A stretch of DNA of 64,000 nucleotides from Chelatococcus albus (lineage in GTDB: Bacteria; Pseudomonadota; Alphaproteobacteria; Rhizobiales; Beijerinckiaceae), in contig NZ_JASJEV010000007.1 of the NCBI RefSeq assembly GCF_030067675.1, forward strand, positions 239,002-303,001, read 5' to 3'. The notes beneath the pieces were generated by a model. The model saw nothing but the letters and a program-made list of their open reading frames with translations. It searched no databases and had not been told where the DNA came from. Positions 55,328 through 64,000 of this stretch are shown piece after piece. A program made the position numbers and the translations under genes. How positions within the stretch are numbered: position 1 is the stretch's first letter; each line of letters begins with the position of its first letter.

Positions 55328-55557
55328 CGCAATCTCCCGTCGCGCCAGATCCGATCGCCAGGAGGTCAACGGTGCTCCCGCAATCGCGCGAGGTCAACGC
55401 ATCGATCCGATCAAGCGGGCAGCAAATGTGTCATAGAGCTCCGCCATGACCTTTCGAGAGATCGCAAATGAAATCATTCGAAAACAATTTATATTCACAT
55501 CAAAAATCTAACAATCCAAGCGATAACAACACTCCAGCCGCGAGAACATATCCAATG

Positions 55558-56136
55558 TTAACGATATGATTTCATGATATAGCATAATTTCTTGAACCGA
55601 AGAAAAGAAAGTAGCTCGTCGTTACGATACACGAGCTTAAATGTATATGAATCTCCCCTGTTGAATACGTGCGATTTATTATTTGAACTGACAGAAATAT
55701 CGATGCGATCTGCGCCGTCCAAGATCAGATCCGTCATCTTGAGGATCATGTCTTGATTGACTTCCGGCGTCTCGACCAGATCGAAGGAGCCGTCCTGGTA
55801 GATCTGCGCCGTCGAGAGCATCCCCACATTCGTCGCCGGCGGCGCATTTGCGGGATAGACACGCACCAGGGCCGTACCGAGGGAGGAAACGGCTGCGCTC
55901 GGCTTCTTGCCCTGGCGCAGGAACTGGACACGAAGCCGTCTCCGATCACGCTCACATGAGAACAGGAGCAGCCCCTCCCTCTGATGCATCCGGCCTCGCG
56001 TGATGTCCGTCCGGACGATGCCGATCCCGTCGGCGAGCGTTTCCAGGACCCACCCGTTCCCGCCTGTCGCGTAATCACGCGGGGAAGCCACCGTGCCGAA
56101 CGGTGCAATGCAAAGAGAGAGGAGAAAAAACCTCAC
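55558..56136 (-). CDS. Secreted hypothetical protein next to the Tad cluster
   Basis: 192 residues from the GTG at 56136, which gives a clean signal peptide (RFFLLSLCIAPFGTVAS). An upstream TTG at 56232 would add 32 basic residues. The mature protein has no recognised domain; it is beta-rich with alternating polar residues. Its last 60 codons and the 120 bp after it are notably AT-rich (runs such as AAACAATTTATATTCA), unlike the rest of the window. It follows the prepilin peptidase by 139 bp in the same direction. Confidence 0.6.
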   Translation of the reverse strand: MRFFLLSLCIAPFGTVASPRDYATGGNGWVLETLADGIGIVRTDITRGRMHQREGLLLFSCERDRRRLRVQFLRQGKKPSAAVSSLGTALVRVYPANAPPATNVGMLSTAQIYQDGSFDLVETPEVNQDMILKMTDLILDGADRIDISVSSNNKSHVFNRGDSYTFKLVYRNDELLSFLRFKKLCYIMKSYR

Positions 56137-56275
56137 CCCGCCGCGACGAAGCGCCGGGGAGAAACGCCAGCGGCCCTTTGGCCGGTGAGAAAGCGCACTC
56201 TGTCGACTCACTGACCCGATCCTGTTGGGCAAGCGATCGTCGCACGACTACAGGGCGACCCAAAGTGATCTCGCA

Positions 56276-56731
56276 TCATGGCTGCGCCAGGCGCAGGCCC
56301 TCGGCGGCGATCCAGGCCAAGGCGATGCAGGGGCCAAAGGGCACGCGCGTACGGCTGCCGACGCGATGGGAAGGAAGGAGTTTGAGGCGAGCACCTGCCC
56401 AATAGAGAAGCGTGAACCCGCACATCAGCAACGCGAACGGAAGCGCGCCCTCCGGACCGAGCCAGAGAAAGCTCACTCCCAGCAGCTTGACGTCGCCGCC
56501 ACCCATCAGACCGCGGCCGTACATCAATGCCAGTATCGCGAACAGGACGAGGGCAAAGGCGGTGTGCGAGGCAAGGAGCGCCAGATTGGCGCGCAGGGCA
56601 GCCCACAGCAGAAAGAGAACGAAGAGGGCAACGACAACGTCGTTGCGAATGCGGTAGTTCTTCAGATCATCGATGAGGACGAACACCAGGATAGCCAGAA
56701 GAGCTGCCCGGATCGCGGCCTCCAGCAGCAT
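56276..56731 (-). CDS. cpaA: Prepilin peptidase (A24, TadV/CpaA type)
   Basis: 151-residue membrane protease that cleaves the Flp prepilin leader. It has four or five helices, the first aspartate in FVLIDDLKNYRIRND (20-34), and the second in the GxGD-type motif MGGGDVKLLG. The start is taken as ATG 56731 because the protein then begins with the first helix. The frame stays open to 56887, but that extension covers a dispersed repeat (56805-56904) and is unlikely to be coding. It belongs to the pilus genes but is set apart by the repeat. Confidence 0.82.
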   Translation of the reverse strand: MLLEAAIRAALLAILVFVLIDDLKNYRIRNDVVVALFVLFLLWAALRANLALLASHTAFALVLFAILALMYGRGLMGGGDVKLLGVSFLWLGPEGALPFALLMCGFTLLYWAGARLKLLPSHRVGSRTRVPFGPCIALAWIAAEGLRLAQP

Positions 56732-56804
56732 GGCAAATTGCACTGTCACGGTTTCGGCCGGCGCTGAACTACAGCACCGCACCATGAAGCCTGATGGCTC
56801 GCTC

Positions 56805-56904
56805 GAGCGGCATCCGACTTCCCTGAACAGAAGGAGCGCCCCCTCTCTCTCACGATTGAATATTTTCTCCGTTGAACACGGATCCATCTCGGCGGCAAAC
56901 GCTC
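56805..56904 (-). repeat. Diverged copy of the intergenic repeat found at 8296-8519
   Basis: Read on the minus strand it follows the 8418-8518 unit along its length: GAGCGTTTGCCGCCGAGATGG, then GAAAAT near the middle and a degenerate CCGATTC-type palindrome before the final GCTC. It lies in the 292-bp gap between TadD and the prepilin peptidase. Confidence 0.6.
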
Positions 56905-57023
56905 CACGTCCTGGAGCAAAGCGGCGCCGTCAACCGGGCTCTGCGGCGGGGCGGGCTCTCCTTGCCCGAGCCGCACCCGGTTTGCATGCAAATGCGACGA
57001 GGTCTGCCCCTCGCTGTCAGGCT

Positions 57024-57530
57024 TCAATTGGCCCTCGTCGTGTCGAAATAGGACTGCGCCTGCTCAAGAAGAGCTAAATTGTTGATTATATTTGGATTTT
57101 GAGGATCGCGCGAAAGAGCGCGATTGAAATAGATCCTCGCCTGCCGGACGTTGCCCCTGAGCAGATAGGAATAGCCTCGGTTGTTCAAGATCTGCACGGT
57201 CTCGCCCTTGAGGCGGACAGCCTCCTTGTAGGCCCGGTCGGCAAGATCGAAGCGGCGCAGGTGGTCATAGCTCGCAGCAAGCCCCACCCACGCATCCCCA
57301 TCGCGCGGCGTCTTTTCTACCGCATCGCGGAAGTACCGCTCGGACAGCCCGAAGTGACCCCGCGCGAAGTGATCGCGCCCAAGCCGCGCCGGCTCGTCGG
57401 AAGGCTCGTATTTCGGATCGACGGCCGCCTCCAGATGCGGCTTCGCCGTATCGGCGGCGTCAGTGAACGCCTGACACCCCGAAAGGGCCAGTGCGAGAAG
57501 TATGACCCCATGCTTGCCAAGCTTTTTCAT
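57024..57530 (-). CDS. tadD: TadD-like TPR lipoprotein
   Basis: 168 residues. Lipoprotein signal (lipobox ALSGC, Cys near 19), then about three TPR units (ERYFRDAVEKTPRDGDAWVGLAASYDHLRRFDLADRAYKEAVRL..., QARIYFNRALSRDPQNPNIINNLALL). In Tad systems TadD is the pilotin-like factor for the secretin. ATG 57530 is preceded by GGGGGTGGG. It follows TadC by 20 bp. Confidence 0.85.
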   Translation of the reverse strand: MKKLGKHGVILLALALSGCQAFTDAADTAKPHLEAAVDPKYEPSDEPARLGRDHFARGHFGLSERYFRDAVEKTPRDGDAWVGLAASYDHLRRFDLADRAYKEAVRLKGETVQILNNRGYSYLLRGNVRQARIYFNRALSRDPQNPNIINNLALLEQAQSYFDTTRAN

Positions 57531-57550
57531 CCCACCCCCACCACGGCAGA

Positions 57551-58480
57551 TCACGACCGGCCGAACGCTCCGAGAATCCTGATCAAAATCGGAGTCATGA
57601 TTACAAGCAAGAGGACAGGGAATATAAATGCACCGAGCGGCAACACCAACTTGACAGGCAGCGCATGCGCCCGCTCCTCCGCGCGTGACAGGCGCTTGTC
57701 GCGCATTTCATCGCTAAATGTACGCAGCGATTGTGCAATATCGGTGCCGAGCTCCAAGGATTGCTGCAAGAGCATGGTCAGTGCCCGCGCCTCGTCGAGG
57801 CCCAGTCGATTCGCCAGACTGTGCAGTGCATCGATCGTGCTGCGCCCTGCGCGCATCTCGCTACCCATCAGGGCGAGATTGAATCCAAGCTCGGGCTCCT
57901 TGGTCTGCAGCTCCGCCCCGACTCGCTCGAGGGCCGCTTCGAGGCTCAAGCCAGAATCGACGCACACGACCATCAGGTCGAGGAAATCTGGGAACGCAAT
58001 CTTGTATCGCTCGGCGAGCAGTCGCTGGCGCCGCCTGATATAGGCCTGAGGCAGGTAGTAGGATAGAAGGAATGCACCTCCGAGCAGCGCCGTCTTGGCG
58101 AACATCTGCAGATGGGCGAGGTCCCTCAAGACCACGATGTAAAGCACGGTCGGCAGGAATATCACCGTCACCGACTTGACAAGCGTGAAGATGAAGGGCG
58201 CATCCGCCGAAAAGAACCCGGCCCTCAGCAGTTCCATGCGCAGTTGCGCCCTGGCCCCCTGGTCGAGACCGATGCTCTCGTCACCGATCGTCGCCTTGAC
58301 GATGCCCTTCAGCGTGTTGACGGAATCACGTTCCAGCCCGGTCCCGCCCGTATCGACCTGCAATCTCTGCCGGATGCGGCCGCGCTTGGAGGCGTGAAGG
58401 CCCATCCAGAGCGAGAGCATCGTCACGATCGTGAAGACGATCAGTGCGACCACCCAGACGACGTCTTCTTCCGCGTTCAT
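57551..58480 (-). CDS. tadC: Tad pilus inner-membrane platform protein TadC
   Basis: 309 residues with a T2SF domain. N-terminal helix, then two cytoplasmic-membrane units: FPDFLDLMVVCVDSGLSLEAALERVG and RALTMLLQQSLELGTDIAQSLRTFSDEMRDKRLSRAEERA, ending in LPVKLVLPLGAFIFPVLLLVI. ATG 58480 with GAGGGTGG, 11 bp after TadB. It works with TadB and TadA as the assembly platform. Confidence 0.93.
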   Translation of the reverse strand: MNAEEDVVWVVALIVFTIVTMLSLWMGLHASKRGRIRQRLQVDTGGTGLERDSVNTLKGIVKATIGDESIGLDQGARAQLRMELLRAGFFSADAPFIFTLVKSVTVIFLPTVLYIVVLRDLAHLQMFAKTALLGGAFLLSYYLPQAYIRRRQRLLAERYKIAFPDFLDLMVVCVDSGLSLEAALERVGAELQTKEPELGFNLALMGSEMRAGRSTIDALHSLANRLGLDEARALTMLLQQSLELGTDIAQSLRTFSDEMRDKRLSRAEERAHALPVKLVLPLGAFIFPVLLLVIMTPILIRILGAFGRS

Positions 58481-58491
58481 GGCCGCCACCC

Positions 58492-59445
58492 TCAGAACTT
58501 GAAGTGGACCATCTTATACATGATGGCATTACCTATTAACGTCATCACAACACACAGGGAAAACGAAAGGTGAAGAACCGGATTTCCCCACACGTCGCCG
58601 TAGAACCGCGGTGAGAGCAGGTTCAACGCCATGAAGACGACGAGTGGCATGAAACTCAGCGCCACGGCGGAGAACCGCCCCTCGGCAGACAGCGCCTTCA
58701 CCTTGCGCCGCATCTTGAAGCGGGCCCGCAGCATCTGGGAGAGACGCTGGAGGATCTCGCTCAGATTGCCGCCCGTCTGGTTCTGGACTGTGATCGCCGT
58801 CGCAAGGAACACAAGATCGAGATAGCCGACGCGCTGGCAGAGCCCGTGCAGAGCGGTGGCCAGATCGCGCCCATAGGTGATCTCGTCGCAGGTGACGCCG
58901 AATTCCGTACCGGCGGGATCCGGCATTTCGCGTGCCACAAGCGAAAAGGACACAAGGAGCGGGTGGCCTGCCTTGAGGCTGCGGACAATGATGTCGATCA
59001 CGTCCGGCAACTGCTCGGCGAATCGGCCGATCCGCCGCGCCTGCATGATCCGCAGCGCGCCGAGGCTCATCGCAATCGTGGCGGCGAGGGATATGGCGAG
59101 TGTCAGGAGGGCCGCGTCGAAGACGAACGACCAGACCACCAACCAGGCGATGAAAATGGCGAAGATCGCTGCCGAGAGGGAAAGGCCCCTGAGGCGCAGC
59201 CCAGACTGCAGCAGGAGCCGGGAAAGGTAGGGAACCCTGCGAACCAGATAGGTGTCCGCGAGGCCGCGCTCGCGCTTCAAGAGCTCCAGAGCCTCCATGG
59301 GGCTGAGGTGGACATCGAGAAGTGCCAGCCGGCGGTTGACGTGCCGACGTGTGCGCAGGATGCGCGTGTAGTAGCCGTAGGCGAACTGCACGGCAAAGAA
59401 CACGGCCGCGAACACCAGCACATAAACGAGCCATGGTTCACGCAT
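58492..59445 (-). CDS. tadB: Tad pilus inner-membrane platform protein TadB
   Basis: 317 residues, T2SF domain: RFAEQLPDVIDIIVRSLKAGHPLLVSFSLVAREMPDP and FLATAITVQNQTGGNLSEILQRLSQMLRARFKMRRKVKALSAEGR, flanked by helices at both ends. ATG 59445 is used (a TTG at 59457 is in frame). It starts 8 bp after TadA. Confidence 0.93.
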   Translation of the reverse strand: MREPWLVYVLVFAAVFFAVQFAYGYYTRILRTRRHVNRRLALLDVHLSPMEALELLKRERGLADTYLVRRVPYLSRLLLQSGLRLRGLSLSAAIFAIFIAWLVVWSFVFDAALLTLAISLAATIAMSLGALRIMQARRIGRFAEQLPDVIDIIVRSLKAGHPLLVSFSLVAREMPDPAGTEFGVTCDEITYGRDLATALHGLCQRVGYLDLVFLATAITVQNQTGGNLSEILQRLSQMLRARFKMRRKVKALSAEGRFSAVALSFMPLVVFMALNLLSPRFYGDVWGNPVLHLSFSLCVVMTLIGNAIMYKMVHFKF

Positions 59446-59453
59446 CGTCGGCC

Positions 59454-60848
<1,395 letters not shown>

Positions 60849-60909
60849 GGCGCCCTCCGCTTCTCCCGCTCGGGCGGCCGCAACCCTGGCGGCCGCGCCC
60901 CATCGCCAC

Positions 60910-62055
60910 TCACGTCGCGCGTGCCAACCCGTCGATCCAATCGGCGATCTTCCTGATGTCCTTGCAGACGCCGCGCCCCTGATTGATCCGCATCATGGGG
61001 CGGCCGGTGTTCGTCGCTTCGGCAGCGAACCCCGTGTCGCGCTGGACGTAGAAGACCCGCTGCCCGTCAAGGGCGGCACTGATGTCGGATCGGCGAACGA
61101 TGCCGCCGAGCCAGCCCCTTTCGCAGAAGTTGACAGCCACCGAGAGGTGTTTCGGCGCGATGGCGTCCGTCAGCCGCCTCAGGCGGACAGCCGCCTGCTT
61201 GACGGAGGGAACGCCGTAGGCGCAGGTCAGTACGATCCCATTCGAGCCGCTGACAATGTTGTCGATCCAGGGGAACCAGAGCGCCGGCAGATCGACCAGG
61301 ACCAAGTCATACCGCTCACCGAGCTGATCGAGAAGAGCGAAGATGACGCATTGATCGATATGGGCGTAGTCGATCTGCGTCTGGTGGCTCACGAAAAACG
61401 ATACGCCGGACTCGTGATTGCTCGCGAAGATATCAATCATCTGGCCGTCGAGGCGATCCGGGCTCTGGTATATCTCCTCGATGCCGAACCGCGGCTCCAC
61501 GTCGATGTAATCGCCAAGCGCACTCGCATGGAAATTGAAATCAACCACGCAGATGCGGCGCGATCTCCAACTCTTCAGCGATGCGAGATAGACGGCGCTC
61601 TCGAGCGCGATAGTCGTGTTGCCAACGCCGCCGCCGCTCGGCAGAAGGGCGGCGATCGTGGCCGTCCTTCTTGCGGAATGCGCATGACCCGCACGCAGGC
61701 GCTGGGAAATCTCGACAATCTCGTGCGCCGCCGTGGCCCAGGTAACCCATTCCCCCACCCCCGTACGCAGGAGGCTCTTGTATGCTTCGGCGGACATGTC
61801 GTCCGCGACGTACACGACGAAACCACGGCCGATCGCCGTCTCGGCGAATTTGACCACCTCAGCGGCTCCCGGCCGCAGCGGGCCCATGGCCGGCACTATA
61901 ATTATAGAATTCGTGTGGCTTGCGTATCCTCCTTCTCTGTTGAGTGCCTCCAAGCCGTCGACGAAGGTGACGTCGTAGCGCAACTGCTCGAGAAGCCGCT
62001 TGAGAAGCTGCGCTCCGTGTTCAGTCTCGTTCGGGAAGACGACGAACGCGCGCAT
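60910..62055 (-). CDS. tadZ: Tad pilus localisation protein TadZ (CpaE)
   Basis: 381 residues. N-terminal receiver-like domain (1-130) without an obvious phosphoacceptor cluster, then a MinD/ParA-like ATPase domain. The P-loop reads LPSGGGVGNTT, so the usual lysine before Thr-Thr is Asn; TadZ proteins are known to deviate here. VVDFNFHASALGDYIDVE and DLVLVDLPALW follow. It would mark the cell pole or site of pilus assembly. 10 bp after the upstream pseudopilin. Confidence 0.88.
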   Translation of the reverse strand: MRAFVVFPNETEHGAQLLKRLLEQLRYDVTFVDGLEALNREGGYASHTNSIIIVPAMGPLRPGAAEVVKFAETAIGRGFVVYVADDMSAEAYKSLLRTGVGEWVTWATAAHEIVEISQRLRAGHAHSARRTATIAALLPSGGGVGNTTIALESAVYLASLKSWRSRRICVVDFNFHASALGDYIDVEPRFGIEEIYQSPDRLDGQMIDIFASNHESGVSFFVSHQTQIDYAHIDQCVIFALLDQLGERYDLVLVDLPALWFPWIDNIVSGSNGIVLTCAYGVPSVKQAAVRLRRLTDAIAPKHLSVAVNFCERGWLGGIVRRSDISAALDGQRVFYVQRDTGFAAEATNTGRPMMRINQGRGVCKDIRKIADWIDGLARAT

Positions 62056-62065
62056 GGGGTTTGCC

Positions 62066-62707
62066 TCACGAACTCGCAGGAGCGACTGAGGACAGATCTT
62101 CCCCCGTCACCGTCACGGTGATGGCCGGCATCTGGATCCGGCCGAAGCCGAGAAGTCCGTTCAGGAAGAAGAAGTCGAACGTCAGGTTCTGCAGGGTGAT
62201 GGTCACCGTCGGCACGGGCCCGTCCGGGCGACCGACAAAGCCGAGGCCCGTCTGCCGGTAGGCGACGCGCACGTTCGCCGGGCCGATCGCGGGAAAGATG
62301 TCGCACATGCCGATCCGATACGGCCCGGTGGCGCCCGTGCAAGACTGGTCGCCCCGCCCATAGACGATCCACTGCATGGCCGTGGCGCTATACGTCCCGG
62401 CGCGTGTTCCCGTGCAGCTTTGCGTCGCGCCGTCGCAGAGGATGTCATAGTAGCCCGCTGGCAGGGGGTCACCCGGCGTAAAGCCGGTGTCGAGCCCGTC
62501 GAGGGACTTCAGGCCAGCGTCAACAGGGGCGGACACGGCCGCGATGCGGGCGCCGCGCTCGGCTGCCTTGATCGCCCGGTTCCACTGCTGGAACGCGAAG
62601 AGGAAATCCACCGTACCGAGCAGGAAGACGAGCGTGAGGGTGATCGTCACCGCCACCTCGACCATGACGCTGCCCCCGGTATCGCGAATGAGCTTACGCA
62701 TGGCCAT
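62066..62707 (-). CDS. TadE-like pseudopilin
   Basis: 213 residues. After a basic N-terminus comes the TadE pattern GGSVMVEVAVTITLTLVFLLGTVDFLFAFQQWNRAIKAAERGAR: Glu in the hydrophobic helix, with the prepilin-type cleavage Gly just before. Three or four Cys in the C-terminal half (DILCDGATQSCTG; QSCTG; GMCDIF) may form disulfides. ATG 62707 is chosen; 62701 is also in frame. TadE/TadF are minor pilins processed by the A24 peptidase. Confidence 0.85.
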   Translation of the reverse strand: MAMRKLIRDTGGSVMVEVAVTITLTLVFLLGTVDFLFAFQQWNRAIKAAERGARIAAVSAPVDAGLKSLDGLDTGFTPGDPLPAGYYDILCDGATQSCTGTRAGTYSATAMQWIVYGRGDQSCTGATGPYRIGMCDIFPAIGPANVRVAYRQTGLGFVGRPDGPVPTVTITLQNLTFDFFFLNGLLGFGRIQMPAITVTVTGEDLSSVAPASS

Positions 62708-62711
62708 CGCC

Positions 62712-63194
62712 TCAATCTCCAATGACGCGCTCGCGGTGCGACGCACGGACCGCAAAGGAGCTCAGGCCAAGAAAGCCGAGTGTGCCCAGACCCGGGTAGC
62801 TTGGGCTCGTACTCACTGTGACGATGCTGATCTGGTTGCCGCCGCGATAGGGGCGCTCCCCCGTCGCGGGATCGACCGGGTTGGCAATCGTCTGAACGGC
62901 GACGGCAACGTCGGAGGGCGCCCACCAGCTCACGCGACGCCTTCCCGAGCCATCGATGGTGCCCGTGGTGGCGAGATTCCGCGCCTGGCTCGCCGCCGCT
63001 GCAGGATCGGCGGTGCGGGCCAGGTAGCGTGCCGCATCGCGAATTCCCGTGGTCATCAGGTGGTGGGCATAGAAGGCGTTGGAGAACTCGAAGACACCGT
63101 AGGCAAGAAGCATCAGCACGGGGAGGACGATGGCGCCCTCGATCAGCGCCGTGCCGTGCTCGTCACTTCGAAGACGGGCCAGTAACGTAAACAT
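62712..63194 (-). CDS. TadE/TadF-like pseudopilin
   Basis: 160 residues with the TadE pattern EHGTALIEGAIVLPVLMLLAYGVFEFSNAFYAHHLMTTGIRDAARYLAR at 15-62. ATG 63194 has GAGGGCGG before it; a GTG at 63206 overlapping the TadG stop is the alternative. It lies between TadG and the second pseudopilin, all co-directional. Confidence 0.85.
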   Translation of the reverse strand: MFTLLARLRSDEHGTALIEGAIVLPVLMLLAYGVFEFSNAFYAHHLMTTGIRDAARYLARTADPAAAASQARNLATTGTIDGSGRRRVSWWAPSDVAVAVQTIANPVDPATGERPYRGGNQISIVTVSTSPSYPGLGTLGFLGLSSFAVRASHRERVIGD

Positions 63195-63202
63195 GACCGC
63201 CC

Positions 63203-64000
63203 TCACCGATAGAGTTGCACGTTGTCGCGCGCGACGCTCTTGTCCGTGCCCGGTTCGACGATGCCGATGAATTCGGCCCAGATCACCGGATCACTGGGGT
63301 TGTGCACCGGCTCCGTGATGAAGAACTTGGCGAAGGCCTCGACTGCCATCGGTGTGCTGGTGCCCCCGCTCACCTTCGAGCAGTCGATGACGGCGGCATA
63401 CAAGATGCGCCTCTCGGCCCCTCCGGCAGGTTGCTTGGAGCAGGTCTTGCTTCCCGTTTCCTTCATCTGTCCGCCGGCATCCCCCTTCGAGCGGTCGCTA
63501 ACGCAGTCGAGCTCGAGTTCCTTCTGGTAGACGAAGTAGCGCGACGGCTTGGGGCCGGCACCGTCCCAGACTTGCGATTTCTTGCTCTTGCACGGCTCGG
63601 TCGGGTGGTTCACCGCCCAGTAGGTGTCGATATCCCATTCCCAGGTCCCGGTGGTGCTCACCGGGCTGCAGGTGCCGGCATAGAAGCACGGCTCCCGCGG
63701 GAAGCCGATGGCGGGTGCGTTCGGCTGCTTGGACGGAGGCTGATCCGGGTCGTAGACCACATCCTTGTTGGAGTTGAGGCATATGCCGTCCGTCGCGCTC
63801 GGCTTGGTGGCGTACCCCTTCCGGACGTTTGGCGCCGGGGTGAAGTTGGGATCGTTCCGGAGGCCCTTGGCGCTGTTCTCGTAGAGATCGAAACGCACAT
63901 TGACCGCGTCCTGGGCGCGGGACTGACCTGCCCCCCGCCGGTCCCTCATTCATTGTGAGAGCCCAGGGGTTTGGTAGCTGATCTCCATCGCCGGCGGTAG
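63203..64000 (-). CDS. tadG: TadG-like pilus protein, C-terminal part, apparent frameshift (5' end outside window)
   Basis: The last 240 residues match the C-terminal half of TadG: SRAQDAVNVRFDLYEN, TWEWDIDTYWAVNHP, then ERRILYAAVIDCSK, VEAFAKFFITEPV and IVEPGTDKSVARDNVQLYR at the end. Going upstream, the frame is closed by a TGA at about 63950, but another frame is open to the window edge (AGDGDQLPNPWALTMNEGPAG). Removing one base from the C6 run 63931-63936 joins them. The N-terminal helix lies beyond the window. Confidence 0.75.

Noticed and set aside
56732..56887. N-terminal extension of the prepilin peptidase to an ATG at 56887
   Set aside because: The extension is made of the dispersed repeat at 56805-56904 and has no similarity to peptidases, which begin with the first membrane helix.

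Overview
The window is GC-rich, densely packed bacterial DNA. The gene content fits an alphaproteobacterium of the Hyphomicrobiales (Rhizobiales) type: several ABC and TRAP importers, FCD-type GntR regulators, a GTTC-N7-GTTC LexA box, a Tad pilus cluster and a dispersed 'GAGCATTTTC' intergenic repeat. Genus and species cannot be read from the sequence. Most genes lie on the minus strand.

0-16 kb holds sugar and sugar-acid catabolism. It begins with the two subunits of a CoA-transferase (one cut by the window edge) behind an IclR-type operator. Next is a ribose-type sugar ABC importer in one operon with a ROK repressor, divergent from a xylulokinase across a perfect ROK-type operator. A D-galactonate operon follows: GntR regulator, TRAP transporter (Q, M, P), galactonate dehydratase-like enzyme, 2-dehydro-3-deoxygalactonokinase and KDPGal aldolase. 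A palindrome directly before the GntR start codon is its likely operator. A DMT permease is divergent.

16-44 kb looks like one large catabolic locus for acylated or carbamoylated amines, amino acids or peptides. It has two dipeptide/opine-type ABC importers, each with fused double ATPases, and three M20 amidohydrolases. It also has two overlapping M81 (MlrC-like) hydrolases, an acetylpolyamine-amidohydrolase/HDAC-like enzyme, an aldehyde dehydrogenase and a ThDP enzyme. A small-molecule kinase overlaps a class-III aminotransferase-fold enzyme, and a cupin, an IclR and a GntR regulator complete the set. A motif around TGATGCATCA recurs in front of five transcription units here, so a single regulon is likely. 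The substrate is unknown.

44-53.2 kb is a scarred region: a DUF72 gene, a YbhB/YbcL gene, tRNA-Gln and tRNA-Pro, a LexA-box small gene, and many gene remnants. The remnants are a MerR/SoxR-type regulator cut to 15 codons, two MFS fragments, a PIN/VapC fragment, an IclR effector-domain fragment, an amidase head, a TRAP-M tail, and an alanine-glyoxylate-type aminotransferase with four 1-bp indels. A maleate-isomerase/Asp-Glu-racemase-like gene and a GntR gene there appear intact.

53.9-64 kb holds a lipoprotein gene, a small membrane protein, a secreted protein and a Tad/Flp pilus assembly cluster (prepilin peptidase, TadD, C, B, A, Z, two TadE-like pseudopilins and the 3' part of TadG). Secretin, RcpC/CpaB and the Flp pilin gene are not in the window and may lie beyond its right edge.
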